Below the pieces are notes generated by a model. That model was not told where the DNA came from, did no database searches, and saw only the letters and a program-made list of their open reading frames with translations. 64,000 bases of DNA, from NCBI RefSeq assembly GCF_003113265.1, contig NZ_PUIV01000002.1:124001-188000 (forward strand), written 5' to 3'. Source of the DNA: Methylosinus sporium (lineage in GTDB: Bacteria > Pseudomonadota > Alphaproteobacteria > Rhizobiales > Beijerinckiaceae). The translations under genes were made by a program, and so were the position numbers. How positions within the stretch are numbered: the first letter of the stretch is position 1; each line of letters starts with the position of its first letter. Shown here piece by piece: positions 34,670 to 43,790 of this stretch.

Positions 34670-35719
34670 TTAGTTCGACGCCAGCGGCTTGCCGCTCGCA
34701 TCCTTCACATTGGCGGTCCAGCTCTTCTTGATCAGAGCCACGACATTGGCCGGCAGCGGGATATAGTCGAGTTCCTCGGCCGCCTTGGCGCCCTTGGCGA
34801 AGGCCCAGCCGAAGAATTTCAGCGCCTCGGCCGCGGCCGCCGTATCCTGCGGCGCCTTGGGCAGCAGAATGAAGGTGGCGGCGGTGATCGGCCAGGACTG
34901 CGCGCCCGGCTGGTCGGTGAGGATCTGATAGAAGCCCGGCGCATTGGCCCAATCGGCGTTGGACGCCGCGGCCTGGAAGGTCGGCGTCGTCGGGGCGACC
35001 GTCTTGCCGTCCTTGTTGACCAGCTTGGTGTAGGTCAGCTTGTTCTGCTTGGCGTAGGCGTATTCGACATAGCCGACGGCGCCCTTGGTGTTGGCGACAT
35101 TGTTGGCCACGCCCTCATTGCCCTTGGCGCCGATGCCGACCGGCCATTCGACCGAGGCGTTCTCGCCCACCTTGCTCTTCCAGTCGGCGCTGACCTTGGA
35201 GAGATAGTTGGTGAAGTTGAAGGTCGTGCCCGATCCGTCCGAACGATGCACCACGGCGATCGCCGCCGCGGGGAGCTTGGCCTTCGGATTGAGCTTCTTG
35301 ATCGCGGCGTCGTCCCAGCTCTTGATCTCGCCGAGGAAGATGGACGCGAGCGTCTTGCCGTCGAGGACGAGCTCGCCGGAGGCGACGCCGTCCAGATTGA
35401 CGACCGGCACGATGCCGCCGATCACCTGCGGCCATTGGGTGAGGCCGGCGGCCTCGAGGTCCTCGGCCTTCAGCGGCTGGTCGGAGGCGCCGAAGGTCAC
35501 GGTGCGGGCCTTGATCTGCTTGATGCCGCCGCCCGAGCCGATCGACTGATAATTGAGGCCGTTGCCGGTCTCTTTCTTATAGCTGTCCGCCCATTTGGCG
35601 TAGATCGGATAGGGGAAAGTGGCGCCGGCGCCGGAGATGTCGATCGCAAAGGCGGCTCCGGCCGTCGCGACGGCCAGGGTCGTCGCCAGAGCGACACGAT
35701 GGAGAACTTTGGAAAGCAT
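34670..35719 (-). CDS. pstS: Phosphate-binding protein PstS
   Basis: A 349-residue periplasmic phosphate-binding protein. A signal peptide ends A-G-A-A-F-A, residue 25. The binding-loop motifs [21 protein letters not shown] and H-R-S-D-G-S-G-T-T are intact. It is the first gene of pstSCAB-phoU-phoB and is preceded by a Pho box. Confidence 0.97.
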   Translation of the reverse strand: MLSKVLHRVALATTLAVATAGAAFAIDISGAGATFPYPIYAKWADSYKKETGNGLNYQSIGSGGGIKQIKARTVTFGASDQPLKAEDLEAAGLTQWPQVIGGIVPVVNLDGVASGELVLDGKTLASIFLGEIKSWDDAAIKKLNPKAKLPAAAIAVVHRSDGSGTTFNFTNYLSKVSADWKSKVGENASVEWPVGIGAKGNEGVANNVANTKGAVGYVEYAYAKQNKLTYTKLVNKDGKTVAPTTPTFQAAASNADWANAPGFYQILTDQPGAQSWPITAATFILLPKAPQDTAAAAEALKFFGWAFAKGAKAAEELDYIPLPANVVALIKKSWTANVKDASGKPLASN

Positions 35720-35809
35720 GTCGGTCTCTTTCGAGCTCGAGGTTCACTGTGTCGGCGCGCAGCGAGCGCCCCAGCGAGGCGCACACTAGGGCCGCGCGAC
35801 GAGGGTTTT

Positions 35810-35838
35810 ACGACAGCTGGATGACTGTCACATGACAT
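35810..35838 (-). promoter_or_regulatory. Pho box with three half-sites upstream of pstS
   Basis: On the minus strand the three 7-mers ATGTCAT, CAGTCAT and CTGTCGT are each separated by 4 nt, giving the 11-bp period of PhoB sites (consensus CTGTCAT-n4-CTGTCAT). It lies about 90-120 nt upstream of the pstS ATG. An AT-rich stretch lies on its phoR side. Confidence 0.88.
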
Positions 35839-35875
35839 GTTATCAAATTGATATTATTATATTAATCGCCGAACA

Positions 35876-36934
35876 TCAGGCGCTGTCGGCTTTTTCTGGC
35901 TCGATCAATGGCAAAAATACGCGAAAAGTGGCGCCTTTCCCTGGCGCGGAATCTATGGCGAGCCTGCCGCGGTGGCGAGCCACGATATGCTTGACGATGG
36001 CGAGCCCGAGGCCGGTGCCGCCCTTGGCGCGACTCTTGCCGGCGTCGACGCGATAGAAGCGTTCGGTGAGGCGCGGCAGATGCTCCGGCGCTATGCCCGG
36101 CCCATGGTCGCGCACCGAGAAGACGGCGGAGGCGCCGAGCGGGGAGAGCGAGATCTCCACCGGCCCGGACCCGTATTTGATCGCATTTTCGATGAGATTT
36201 TCGGCGACGCGGGCGAGTTCGTCGCGATCGCCCGGAACGACGACCTGGCCCGTCATGTCGACTTTCAGCTCGATCCCGCCATCCTCCGCCATAGGCGCGA
36301 GCGTATCGACGATATGGGCGACGAGAATGCCGAGGTCGACCGGCGTGTCCGGGCGCAGATGCAGATGCTGCTCGATGCGCGAGAGGGAGAGCAGATCGTC
36401 GACGAGGCGCGACATACGCTGCGCCTGCTCGCGCATGATGGAGAGGAAGCGGTCGCGCGCTTTGTCGTCGTCGCGCGCCGGCCCCTGCAGCGTCTCCACG
36501 AAGCCGAGCAGCGAGGCGAGCGGCGTGCGCAATTCATGGCTGGCGTTGGCGACGAAATCGACGCGCATCCGCTCGACGCGGCGCGATTCGGTCAAATCGC
36601 GCAGGCTCACCACGGCGGCGTTCTCATAGCCTTCGAGGCGCAAAGGCGCGATATGCACCTCGAACCAGCATTCCACCGGCAGGCGCTCGAGCCAGATGAC
36701 CTTCTCCGGCTGGCCGCCGCGCAGCACGCGATCCAGCGCGTCGAGCACGTCGGGCGAGCGCAGGCTGCGCGCCAGCGGATCATTGGGCCGCAAGGATGGG
36801 AGCACGGAGCGCGCGGCGCTGTTGGAGGCGACGATGCGCGCCTCCGAATCGATCACGAAGACCGCCTCCGGCAGAGCGTCGATGACGAGGCCGAGCAGCG
36901 CTTCGCCCTGATAGCGTCGGCGTAGATCGGGCAT
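35876..36934 (-). CDS. phoR: Phosphate regulon sensor histidine kinase PhoR
   Basis: A 352-residue histidine kinase. An N-terminal PAS domain (residues about 12-118) is followed by a HisKA domain with phospho-acceptor His133 in N-A-S-H-E-L-R-T-P-L. The ATPase domain has N-x-I-E-N-A-I-K-Y, D-H-G-P-G-I and G-G-T-G-L-G-L-A-I. There is no transmembrane helix at the N-terminus, unlike enteric PhoR, so it must reach the membrane through PhoU/Pst or be soluble. It lies directly upstream of the pst operon, giving the order phoR-pstSCAB-phoU-phoB. Confidence 0.92.
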   Translation of the reverse strand: MPDLRRRYQGEALLGLVIDALPEAVFVIDSEARIVASNSAARSVLPSLRPNDPLARSLRSPDVLDALDRVLRGGQPEKVIWLERLPVECWFEVHIAPLRLEGYENAAVVSLRDLTESRRVERMRVDFVANASHELRTPLASLLGFVETLQGPARDDDKARDRFLSIMREQAQRMSRLVDDLLSLSRIEQHLHLRPDTPVDLGILVAHIVDTLAPMAEDGGIELKVDMTGQVVVPGDRDELARVAENLIENAIKYGSGPVEISLSPLGASAVFSVRDHGPGIAPEHLPRLTERFYRVDAGKSRAKGGTGLGLAIVKHIVARHRGRLAIDSAPGKGATFRVFLPLIEPEKADSA

Positions 36935-36968
36935 TGATCCTCTCGGTCGAAATCAATCGCGACCGAAA

Positions 36969-37026
36969 GCGAGCCCGAAGGCTCGCGGTCCGGAGCGCGC
37001 ATTGGACCGCGAGCCTTCGGGCTCGC
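36969..37026. repeat. Perfect 23-bp inverted repeat between phoR and the UPF0104 gene
   Basis: Arms at 36969-36991 and 37004-37026 are exact reverse complements (core GAGCCCGAAGGCTCGCGGTC) with a 12-nt loop. Each arm also contains the shorter palindrome GCGAGCC-GAA-GGCTCGC. It lies upstream of phoR and downstream of the membrane-protein gene on the same strand. A terminator for the latter or an attenuator are both possible; no T-run follows. Confidence 0.75.
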
Positions 37027-37053
37027 ATCGGAAACGGGCGGTTGCAAGAAGGA

Positions 37054-38244
37054 TCACTCGCGCGCCTCCAATATGCGGGCGATGGTCTCGCGCAGGCTGT
37101 TCCAGCGCCGCGAGCCTTCGTCCGCCCCCAGAAGCGCCAGCGCGAAGATGAAGGGCAGGAAATAATAGATGACGCGGAACAGCAGGAGCGAGGCCAGCAG
37201 GCTCTCCTGCGAATGCGACGGCAGCGCGTTCAGCATCGTCGCCTCGAAAACGCCTATGCCGCCCGGCGCATGGCTGATGACGCCGAGAATGCAGGCGAAG
37301 ACATAGACCGAGACGAAGGTGAGAAAGTCGAGATCGACGTCCCGTGGCAGCAGCGCATAGAGCGCGGCGGCGGCGCAGCAGAGATCGGCTATGCCGAGCA
37401 GCGTCTGGCCGCCGGTGGGCAGGAGTCCCGGCAGCTGAAAGAAATGGCCGCGCAGCCGCACCTGTCGCGGGCGGAGCGAGACCCAGACGAAATAATAGCC
37501 GACGCCTGCGCAGATCGCGAGGCCGAGGCCGAAGTTGAGGAAGGCCGGAAGCTTGTCGATGGCCCCGAGCTCGCCGGCGCGCGCCATGAGGCCGAAGCCG
37601 ACGAAGGAGGTCATGCCGAGCCAGAAGGTGACGCCGGCGATGACGGTGATGTTGGCGACCTGCACGGCGGTGACGCCGACGCGGGCATAGATCCAATAAC
37701 GGACCGCTGCGGCGGTGACGACGGGAAAGCCGAGATTGAACGAAAAAGCATAGCTCGCGAAAGAGGCGAGCGCGGCGATGCGATAGCGCACGCGCAGCCG
37801 CAGCTGGCGCAGCGCCAGCGCGTCATAGCCGGTGAGCGCGAGATAGGAGAGCGCGGTGAACAGCAGAGCCGCGAAAATCTGCTCCGCGCTCATCGCCGCT
37901 ATCGCGCCGCGGACGTCGGAGAATTTGACGCTCGAGATCGCGCTCGCCAAAGCGAAGCCCGCCAGCGCGAAAACGGCGAGGCTGGCGACGCCGCCGAGAA
38001 CTTTGCCGAGGCTCGGCGCGATGTAGCGCCGCGCCGTCGACAAGAAGCCCGGTCCGGCGCCCTGGTCGGAATTCGCCGTCTCTTCGGCGGGCGCGACGAC
38101 GCCCGTCTCATCGAGTTCGCTGTCTGACCGCTTCAATTTCGCTTTGTCCTCGAGACGTCTTCGAATATGCGCGGAATAGGCTTCGATACGACGTCGGGCG
38201 GCGGAGTTCAAAGGCGACCGGCGGGCCTCGCGGCGTCCGTTCAT
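37054..38244 (-). CDS. UPF0104 / MprF flippase-like membrane protein
   Basis: A 396-residue protein. About 75 N-terminal cytoplasmic, charged residues are followed by about eight transmembrane helices. The segment G-V-I-S-H-A-P-G-G-I-G-V-F-E is the hallmark of the lysylphosphatidylglycerol synthase TM region/UPF0104 family. There is no C-terminal aminoacyl transferase domain. Likely role: lipid or polyprenyl-lipid flipping; substrate unknown. Confidence 0.85.
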   Translation of the reverse strand: MNGRREARRSPLNSAARRRIEAYSAHIRRRLEDKAKLKRSDSELDETGVVAPAEETANSDQGAGPGFLSTARRYIAPSLGKVLGGVASLAVFALAGFALASAISSVKFSDVRGAIAAMSAEQIFAALLFTALSYLALTGYDALALRQLRLRVRYRIAALASFASYAFSFNLGFPVVTAAAVRYWIYARVGVTAVQVANITVIAGVTFWLGMTSFVGFGLMARAGELGAIDKLPAFLNFGLGLAICAGVGYYFVWVSLRPRQVRLRGHFFQLPGLLPTGGQTLLGIADLCCAAAALYALLPRDVDLDFLTFVSVYVFACILGVISHAPGGIGVFEATMLNALPSHSQESLLASLLLFRVIYYFLPFIFALALLGADEGSRRWNSLRETIARILEARE

Positions 38245-38422
38245 AGGTTTTCCAGATCCTGTGTTGCGCCGCCCGCGAGGGCGACCGGATGAAGCGCCGC
38301 CGCAGAGCCCGCCCTTCCGTCTCCTTCATGCGGGTGTCGCAGGAAAACGTCGCGGGGAGAGCATGGTTCGGTTTCGTCTCGAAGCGTGACGATAAGATGA
38401 CGCGTGGCCCGAGAACAAGCCG

Positions 38423-40000
38423 TCAGAAGAGGCCGTGCACGAACCAGCGCGGCGACGGGCTCTCGCGGCCGAAAAGCCCCTCGCGAAACAGCCAGAAGCG
38501 ACCGCCTTCCCGATCTTCTACGTAGAAGTAGTCGCGCGTGGCGGCGTCTTCCGGCGCGCTCCACCATTGCGGCGCGATGCGCTCCGGCCCCTCATAGGCC
38601 GCGAGCTCGTGCAGCAGCCGCCGCCAGCGAAAACGCAGCGGCGGCCCGTCGGGCGTGAGCGCCACCGCCTCGATCGGCTCCGGCCGCTCGAACAACCGCA
38701 AAGGCCGCGCAGGAACGCCTTCACGAAGATAGGGCGGCGGCGCGGCTTCCGCCGCCGCGGGGGCGGAACCGGAGGCGGGCCGCAGCGCGACGGCGAGCTC
38801 TGGAATATGCGAGGCCTGCGGATAGGCCCGCAGCACGCGGCGGGGGCCGAGCCGCGCGCCGAGGCGATCGACGAGATCGTCCAGCCGCGCGTCATGCGCA
38901 TTTTCCCGCCCGGCCAGGCCGAGATCCGCCTGCGGCGCATCGCAGCGCTCGACGCGCCCGGCGCCGAGTCGCAGCACGTCATATCCATAACCCGTGTCGA
39001 GCCCCTCCTCCGCCAGCACGGCGAGGCGCTCGCGCAGCAGCAGAGCGATCGTCCCGGGATCGCGCAGCGGCCGGCTGGTCCCCGTTTCTATATGCGCGAC
39101 GGCGCCGTCGACGCGGTAGAAAACCGCCTCCAGCTCCCGTGCGCCGACGCCATGGCGCTCGAGCAGCAGGCACAGCTCTCGGGCGAGGCTATGAAGTGTG
39201 CGCTCTATGTCCTCCTGCCGCGTGAGCCCTTCGGGAAAACGGCGCTCGGCCATGAAATCCGGGGCCTCGAAACGCGGCGAGATCGGCTCGCGGCGGCGGC
39301 AGGCGATGGCGTCGAGCCGCGCCATGGCCTCCGCCCCGAGCCTTGCCGTGAGCGGCGCGCGCGGCCGCGCCAGCAAATCGCCGAGGCTGCGCAGCCCGGC
39401 GCGATCGAGCCTTTGCCGCGCCGCCGGGTCGAGATCGAGCGCGGCGATGGGCAAGCCGGCGGCGATCGCCTCCAGTTCCTCCGCGGTCGTCCCCTCCGCC
39501 ACATGGCGCCGGCGGGAAAAGCGCGCCAGCGCCAGCGCCAGCGCCGGGCCGGGCGCGATCGCCCCTCTGGCTGCAAAGCCCTGGGCGGCGAGGCGGCGCT
39601 CGACCTCCGCCAGCAGCGCCGCCTCGCCGCCGAAGAGATGCGCCGCCCCCGAAATATCCAGGAGCAGCCCGTTCGGCGGATCGGCCGCGGCGAGTGGGGT
39701 GAAGCGGCGGCACCAATCGGCGATCCGTCCCAGCAGCTCGGCGTCGGCCCGCGGGTCGGCCTCGGCCAGCCGCAAGGCGGGGCGCATGGCGCGCGCGTCG
39801 GCCACCGCCATGCCGGGGGCGAGCCCGGCCTTTTCGGCGCGCGCGTCGACGGCGGTCAGCCGCTCGGCGCCGCCGAGCTTGGCCCAGACGGCGAAGGGCG
39901 CCTCCGCCTCATCGGGCGTGGGTGCGTTTTTGCGCGCGAACCGGTCGGTCGACAGGCGCGGCAGGAACACGGCGAGGCAGCGCATGGAAAGGCCACTCAT
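38423..40000 (-). CDS. imuB: ImuB, Y-family-like mutasome protein
   Basis: A 525-residue protein related to Y-family DNA polymerases. The N-terminus is M-R-C-L-A-V-F-L-P-R-L-S-T-D-R-F; the palm region contains G-L-L-L-D-I-S-G-A-A-H-L-F-G-G, and the little-finger and C-terminal regions follow. ImuB lacks full catalytic acids in characterised members and bridges ImuA, the beta clamp and DnaE2 in SOS mutagenesis. The start at 40000 has AGGAGG 9 nt upstream; it overlaps imuA by 92 nt. No dnaE2 follows, although imuA-imuB-dnaE2 is the usual cassette. Confidence 0.9.
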   Translation of the reverse strand: MSGLSMRCLAVFLPRLSTDRFARKNAPTPDEAEAPFAVWAKLGGAERLTAVDARAEKAGLAPGMAVADARAMRPALRLAEADPRADAELLGRIADWCRRFTPLAAADPPNGLLLDISGAAHLFGGEAALLAEVERRLAAQGFAARGAIAPGPALALALARFSRRRHVAEGTTAEELEAIAAGLPIAALDLDPAARQRLDRAGLRSLGDLLARPRAPLTARLGAEAMARLDAIACRRREPISPRFEAPDFMAERRFPEGLTRQEDIERTLHSLARELCLLLERHGVGARELEAVFYRVDGAVAHIETGTSRPLRDPGTIALLLRERLAVLAEEGLDTGYGYDVLRLGAGRVERCDAPQADLGLAGRENAHDARLDDLVDRLGARLGPRRVLRAYPQASHIPELAVALRPASGSAPAAAEAAPPPYLREGVPARPLRLFERPEPIEAVALTPDGPPLRFRWRRLLHELAAYEGPERIAPQWWSAPEDAATRDYFYVEDREGGRFWLFREGLFGRESPSPRWFVHGLF

Positions 40001-40736
40001 GGAACTCGGCCTCCTGATGGTCGAAAACAATGTCGCGCCAAACCTGCGGGTCGAAGGCGCCGACGAGGCCGCGCGCCTTGACGACGCGCAGACGAAAAGC
40101 GAGCGGGCCGGGCAGGGGCCGCGGCGCGCCCTCGGCCCGGGGAGGCGGCGCGCCGGCGGCGATCTCGAAGCGCGCCTCGGCGGCGCTGGCGAGCCTTTGC
40201 GCGGCGCCCGCCGCGCGCGGCAGCAGCAGCAGGCCGGCGCAGTCGCCGCGGCGGGCGGCGAGCGCCAGACGGCGCGAGGCGGCGAGGTCATAGGCGCCCG
40301 CATCGGCCCAGCTCTCGGCGATGACGACGGCGGCGCCACTTTTCAGCGCCTCCTCCATGGCCCAGAGCGTCTCGCGCGGACGGTGCGTGCGCGCCAGCAC
40401 CAGAAGCTCCGGCGGCAGGCCCGCCGCCTGCAGGCCCCGCCCATAGGGCAGGCCGAGCTCGCGGGCCGCCATATCCTCGGCGATCCAGACGATCCCGCCT
40501 TGTGGCCGCAGGCGCAGCCGGCGCAGCGCCAGAGCGAAGGCGAAGCCGGCCGCCGCCGCCGCGTCGGTCGGCCGCGCCGGCAGCGCCTCGCGCAGGCCGC
40601 CGCGGCCGGGATCGAACAGGCGCGACAGCCCCTCGTCCCGCGACGCCGGAACGGGCGCGGGCGCGCCGCCCGCTTCCAGTGCGGCGATCCGACGACGCAA
40701 AAAAACAATGCGTTCCGATGAGCCGCTGCGCGACAT
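39909..40736 (-). CDS. imuA: ImuA, RecA-like mutasome protein
   Basis: A 275-residue RecA/SulA-related protein of the translesion mutasome. Visible parts are an N-terminal coiled helix (S-S-E-R-I-V-F-L-R-R-R-I-A-A-L-E), a core with G-I-V-W-I-A-E-D and the E-L-G-L-P-Y-G-R-G-L segment typical of ImuA, and a beta-rich end. It has no canonical Walker A motif, as expected for ImuA. A near-consensus SOS box lies 22 nt upstream. Confidence 0.9.
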   Translation of the reverse strand: MSRSGSSERIVFLRRRIAALEAGGAPAPVPASRDEGLSRLFDPGRGGLREALPARPTDAAAAAGFAFALALRRLRLRPQGGIVWIAEDMAARELGLPYGRGLQAAGLPPELLVLARTHRPRETLWAMEEALKSGAAVVIAESWADAGAYDLAASRRLALAARRGDCAGLLLLPRAAGAAQRLASAAEARFEIAAGAPPPRAEGAPRPLPGPLAFRLRVVKARGLVGAFDPQVWRDIVFDHQEAEFHEWPFHALPRRVPAAPVDRPVRAQKRTHAR

Positions 40737-40757
40737 CGGGGCCCCGATCTCCAGAGT

Positions 40758-40772
40758 GTTGCCTATTTGTTC
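40758..40772. promoter_or_regulatory. Candidate LexA (SOS) box upstream of imuA
   Basis: GTTGCCTATTTGTTC matches the alphaproteobacterial LexA consensus GTTC-n7-GTTC at seven of eight fixed positions, and sits 22 nt upstream of the imuA start. imuAB genes are LexA-controlled in characterised alphaproteobacteria, which supports the reading. Confidence 0.7.
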
Positions 40773-40898
40773 TCAAACTGACTCCGCTGAGGGGGAGAGT
40801 CAAGCGGGGTGAATTTGCGTTTCTCCTGCCCGCGGCCGCTTCCGTGACAAAGAAAAATGACCTATTTTCGTGGAAAATGACCAGATTGGAGCCTGCAC

Positions 40899-41147
40899 AT
40901 GCCCAGCTACTCCATCGCCAACGCCAAAGAGCAACTCTCGCGCTTGATCGACGAAACCCTGCGCGGCGAAACCGTCACGATCACGCGCCATGGCAAGCCC
41001 GTCGTCGAATTGCGCCCGAGCGCGGGCGCGCCGGATAGAATGACGGCCGAAGAAATGGCGCGGCTGCGCGCGCGCCGCGCCGCTCGTCCTCCGCTCGGCG
41101 AGGACGCCGTCACGATCATCCGCGAGATGCGGGACAGGGAACGGTGA
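40899..41147 (+). CDS. Phd/YefM-type antitoxin
   Basis: An 82-residue protein with the Phd/YefM DNA-binding N-terminus (S-I-A-N-A-K-E-Q-L-S-R-L-I-D-E-T-L-R-G-E, then V-T-I-T-R-H-G-K-P-V-V-E-L) and a basic, probably disordered toxin-binding C-terminus. It overlaps the PIN-domain gene by 4 nt (GTGA). It should neutralise the toxin and repress the operon. Confidence 0.92.
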   Translation: MPSYSIANAKEQLSRLIDETLRGETVTITRHGKPVVELRPSAGAPDRMTAEEMARLRARRAARPPLGEDAVTIIREMRDRER

Positions 41148-41569
41148 GCTTCTATCTCGACGCCAATCTGCTCGTAGCGCTCTTCGCTGCGGACGTTCAC
41201 TCGGCTGCGGCGGACGCCTGGATCGATTCAAATCCAAGAGAATTATGCGTCGGCGATTTCGCGAGAATCGAATTCGCCGCGGTCATGTCACGGCGTTTTC
41301 GCGTCGAGCCGGCGAGCGAGAAGCTCTTGCGCGAGGCGCTCGATGATTTCGATGAATGGACGCGGCGCATGACGATTCCGATCGACACTCTTCCGCGCGA
41401 CATGACGCTGGCCGATCGTCTCGTGCGTGATTTTGACTTGAAACTATCCGCGCTAGACGCATTGCATCTGGCTCTCTGCAAAAATCGAAACGACACGCTC
41501 GTCACTTTCGACATGCGCCTCGCAGAGGCGGCGCGCCGCCGAGGCGTGCAGACGATCGCCCCCTCATGA
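41144..41569 (+). CDS. PIN-domain toxin (VapC-like)
   Basis: A 141-residue PIN ribonuclease. Acidic residues are visible in F-Y-L-D-A-N-L-L-V (Asp6), I-E-F-A-A-V, K-L-S-A-L-D-A-L-H-L-A and L-V-T-F-D-M-R-L-A. The start is GTG overlapping the antitoxin stop. All catalytic positions are present, so it should be active. Likely target: a specific RNA; not predictable. Confidence 0.93.
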   Translation: MSFYLDANLLVALFAADVHSAAADAWIDSNPRELCVGDFARIEFAAVMSRRFRVEPASEKLLREALDDFDEWTRRMTIPIDTLPRDMTLADRLVRDFDLKLSALDALHLALCKNRNDTLVTFDMRLAEAARRRGVQTIAPS

Positions 41570-41661
41570 CGATGGGCGTCTCGGCTCCGCCACCCAATGA
41601 CCAGGATGTCGCGGCTTCAAAATGCGGCCGCCTCCCCTGAAAACAAACATGCTTACGCCTC

Positions 41662-41689
41662 TCCCCGGGGGGAAACCCCGCCGGGGAGG
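41662..41689. terminator. GC-rich hairpin after the VapC gene
   Basis: CTCCCCGG and CCGGGGAG flank an inner GGGG-AAA-CCCC stem. It lies between the convergent PIN toxin and ferredoxin genes. There is no T-run, so function is uncertain; it may also be a member of the dispersed repeats. Confidence 0.45.
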
Positions 41690-41726
41690 GCCGCTCATAT
41701 CGCCGACTATCTGGTCGCGTCTGGCG

Positions 41727-41915
41727 TCACGCAGGGACGCAAGTGTCGGGAACCGGACAAACCTCGGCGCAATGCGGAGACTCGCCGTCGCATTCCGTGC
41801 ACTTCTTGGGGTCGATGATATAGGTGTCGCCCTTCATGCGAATGGCGGCGGTCGGACAGTCGAACTCGCAGGCGCCGCAGACGGTGCATTGCGACGCGAT
41901 AATCTTCAAGGCCAT
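41727..41915 (-). CDS. 2[4Fe-4S] ferredoxin (YfhL/FdxN-like)
   Basis: A 62-residue bacterial ferredoxin: [21 protein letters not shown], then C-T-E-C-(x)6-C-A-E-V-C-P-V and one more Cys near the end. The nine Cys are enough for two [4Fe-4S] clusters, the second with the enlarged C-x2-C-x6-C loop typical of the YfhL/nif-type ferredoxins. GGGGAGAG precedes the ATG at 41915. The electron partner is unknown; no nif gene is in the window. Confidence 0.93.
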   Translation of the reverse strand: MALKIIASQCTVCGACEFDCPTAAIRMKGDTYIIDPKKCTECDGESPHCAEVCPVPDTCVPA

Positions 41916-42163
41916 TATACTCTCCCCGATCGGTTTGGGACGCGGCGCCCGCGAAACGGCGCCGCGCGTCTCGACGCGACAGACGGGGGTAAGCAAGAAT
42001 CGTTTCAATTTACCGCGGGCCGCTGCGAGACGCTTCCGCTCGCGACGGATCGTCGCGCGGGCGGCGACCGGCGACGCCTTTAAACCCGACATTGCCCGTA
42101 GACTAATAATCCGGTTTAATCCGGCCCGCGAGTGCGCCGTGGCGCCAAAAAACGAGGACGGAA

Positions 42164-43459
42164 ATGCCGATCGACAGCAAGCATCCCGAGACACTGGCCC
42201 TCCACGCCGGCTGGCGTTCCGATCCGACGACCGGCGCCGTCGCGCCGCCCATCTATCAGACGACCTCCTATCAGTTCCGCGACACCGAACACGCCGCAAA
42301 TCTCTTCGCGCTGAAGGAGCTGGGCAATATTTACACGCGCATCGGCAATCCGACGACCTCCGTGCTCGAGGAGCGTCTCGCCGCGCTCGAGGGCGGAGTC
42401 GCGGCGCTCGCTCTTTCCTCGGGACAGGCGGCCTCGGCCTTCGCGCTGCAGAATCTGGCGCGCGCCGGCGACAATGTCGTCGCCTCCACCGATCTCTATG
42501 GCGGCACCTGGAATCTCTTCGCCAACACGCTGAAGGACCAGGGCCTCGAGGTGCGCTTCGTCGATCCGAGCGACCCGGAGAATTTTCGACGCGCCACCGA
42601 TGATCGCACGCGCGCCTATTACGCCGAGACGCTGCCCAATCCCAAGCTCGTCGTTTTTCCCATTGCGGAAGTCGCCGCGATCGGCCGCGAATATGGCGTT
42701 CCGCTCATCGCCGACAATACGGCGGCGCCGCTATTGGTGAAGCCGCTCGAGCATGGCGCGGCGATCGTCGTCTATTCGACGACCAAATATATCGGCGGCC
42801 ATGGCACGTCGATCGGCGGCGCCATCATCGACGGCGGCAATTTCGATTGGGAGAAATTTCCCGAGCGCCAGCCTGCGCTCAACACGCCGGACGCCAGCTA
42901 TCACGGCGCCGTCTGGGTGGAGGCGGTGAAACCGCTCGGCCCCGTCGCCTATATCATCAAGGCGCGCACGACATTGCTGCGCGATCTCGGCTCCGCGCCG
43001 TCGCCTTTCAATTCTTTCCTCACGCTGCAGGGCATAGAGACTCTGCCGCTGCGCATCGAGCGGCACGTCTCCAATGCGCAGGCGGTCGCGGATTTTCTTT
43101 CGACGCGCGTCGAGGTCACGAAAGTGATTCATCCCTCGCGCCAGAGCGGCGCGGAGCGCGAGCGCGCCGACAAATATCTGAAGGGCAAATATGGCGCGCT
43201 GGTCGGCTTCGAGCTCGCCGGCGGTCTCGAGGCCGGGCGCAATTTCATCGATGCGCTGAAGCTCTTCTATCACGTCGCCAATATCGGCGATGCGCGCAGC
43301 CTCGCCATTCATCCGGCGACGACGACGCATTCGCAGCTCTCCGCCGAGGCGCAGCTCGCGACCGGCGTGACGCCCGGCTATGTGCGCCTGGCCATCGGCA
43401 TAGAGCATATCGACGATATTCTCGCCGATCTCGATCAGGCGTTGAAGGCGGCGAGCTGA
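42164..43459 (+). CDS. metY: O-acetylhomoserine sulfhydrylase (MetY-like)
   Basis: A 431-residue Cys/Met-metabolism PLP enzyme. Markers are [34 protein letters not shown] and the PLP lysine in [12 protein letters not shown]. The length of about 430 and the central D-N-T-A-A-P-L-L favour MetY (sulfide plus O-acetylhomoserine to homocysteine) over MetB or MetZ. I saw no convincing SAM riboswitch in the 5' region. Confidence 0.92.
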   Translation: MPIDSKHPETLALHAGWRSDPTTGAVAPPIYQTTSYQFRDTEHAANLFALKELGNIYTRIGNPTTSVLEERLAALEGGVAALALSSGQAASAFALQNLARAGDNVVASTDLYGGTWNLFANTLKDQGLEVRFVDPSDPENFRRATDDRTRAYYAETLPNPKLVVFPIAEVAAIGREYGVPLIADNTAAPLLVKPLEHGAAIVVYSTTKYIGGHGTSIGGAIIDGGNFDWEKFPERQPALNTPDASYHGAVWVEAVKPLGPVAYIIKARTTLLRDLGSAPSPFNSFLTLQGIETLPLRIERHVSNAQAVADFLSTRVEVTKVIHPSRQSGAERERADKYLKGKYGALVGFELAGGLEAGRNFIDALKLFYHVANIGDARSLAIHPATTTHSQLSAEAQLATGVTPGYVRLAIGIEHIDDILADLDQALKAAS

Positions 43460-43790
43460 CGCGCGGGAATGTGAGAGAGGGCGTGGACTCGCCCCCTCCC
43501 CGGCCCTCCCGCGAATAGCGCTATCGGATTCACACATCGCGAAACATCGCGACCGTCATGGCCGGGCTTGTCCCGGCCACCCACGCCAAGCAGCTGAGAA
43601 ACCAAAGGAAAGCGCCCGCCATCGACGGATTCGTCCCCGGCTGGCGCCGCCTGAGCTTCGGCGTCACGCCAAACTTCTATGACGCCGCGGCGCACGTTGG
43701 CGTGGATGGCCGGGACAAGCCCGGCCAGGACGTCGCGGGGGCGAGGAGGATATGTGCGTTCGATAGCGGGGGAGAGGGCCTCCCGCGCCC
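43460..43790. other. Intergenic region of repeats between metY and smc
   Basis: This 331-nt gap between convergent genes holds the inverted pair of GGCCGGGACAAGCCCGGCC repeats described separately. I see no coding potential that I would defend. Confidence 0.5.
43551..43734. repeat. Inverted pair of GGCCGGGACAAGCCCGGCC repeats
   Basis: The left copy (43551-43587) contains CATGGCCGGGCTTGTCCCGG and CCACCCACGCC. The right copy (43699-43734) contains GGCGTGGATGGCCGGGACAA and GCCCGGCCAGGACG. They are reverse complements of each other over about 30 nt and enclose 111 nt. The same core recurs at 47360-47394. This motif is a widespread alphaproteobacterial intergenic repeat. Confidence 0.75.

Noticed and set aside
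42060-42163. Possible SAM-II riboswitch upstream of metY
   Set aside because: The position is right for this riboswitch class in alphaproteobacteria, and a CCGGTTTAATCCGG hairpin is present, but I could not fit the conserved SAM-II pseudoknot. A covariance search would settle it.
43551-43734. Inverted repeats read as insertion-sequence ends
   Set aside because: Only 111 nt lies between them, with no transposase and no target duplication that I can see.
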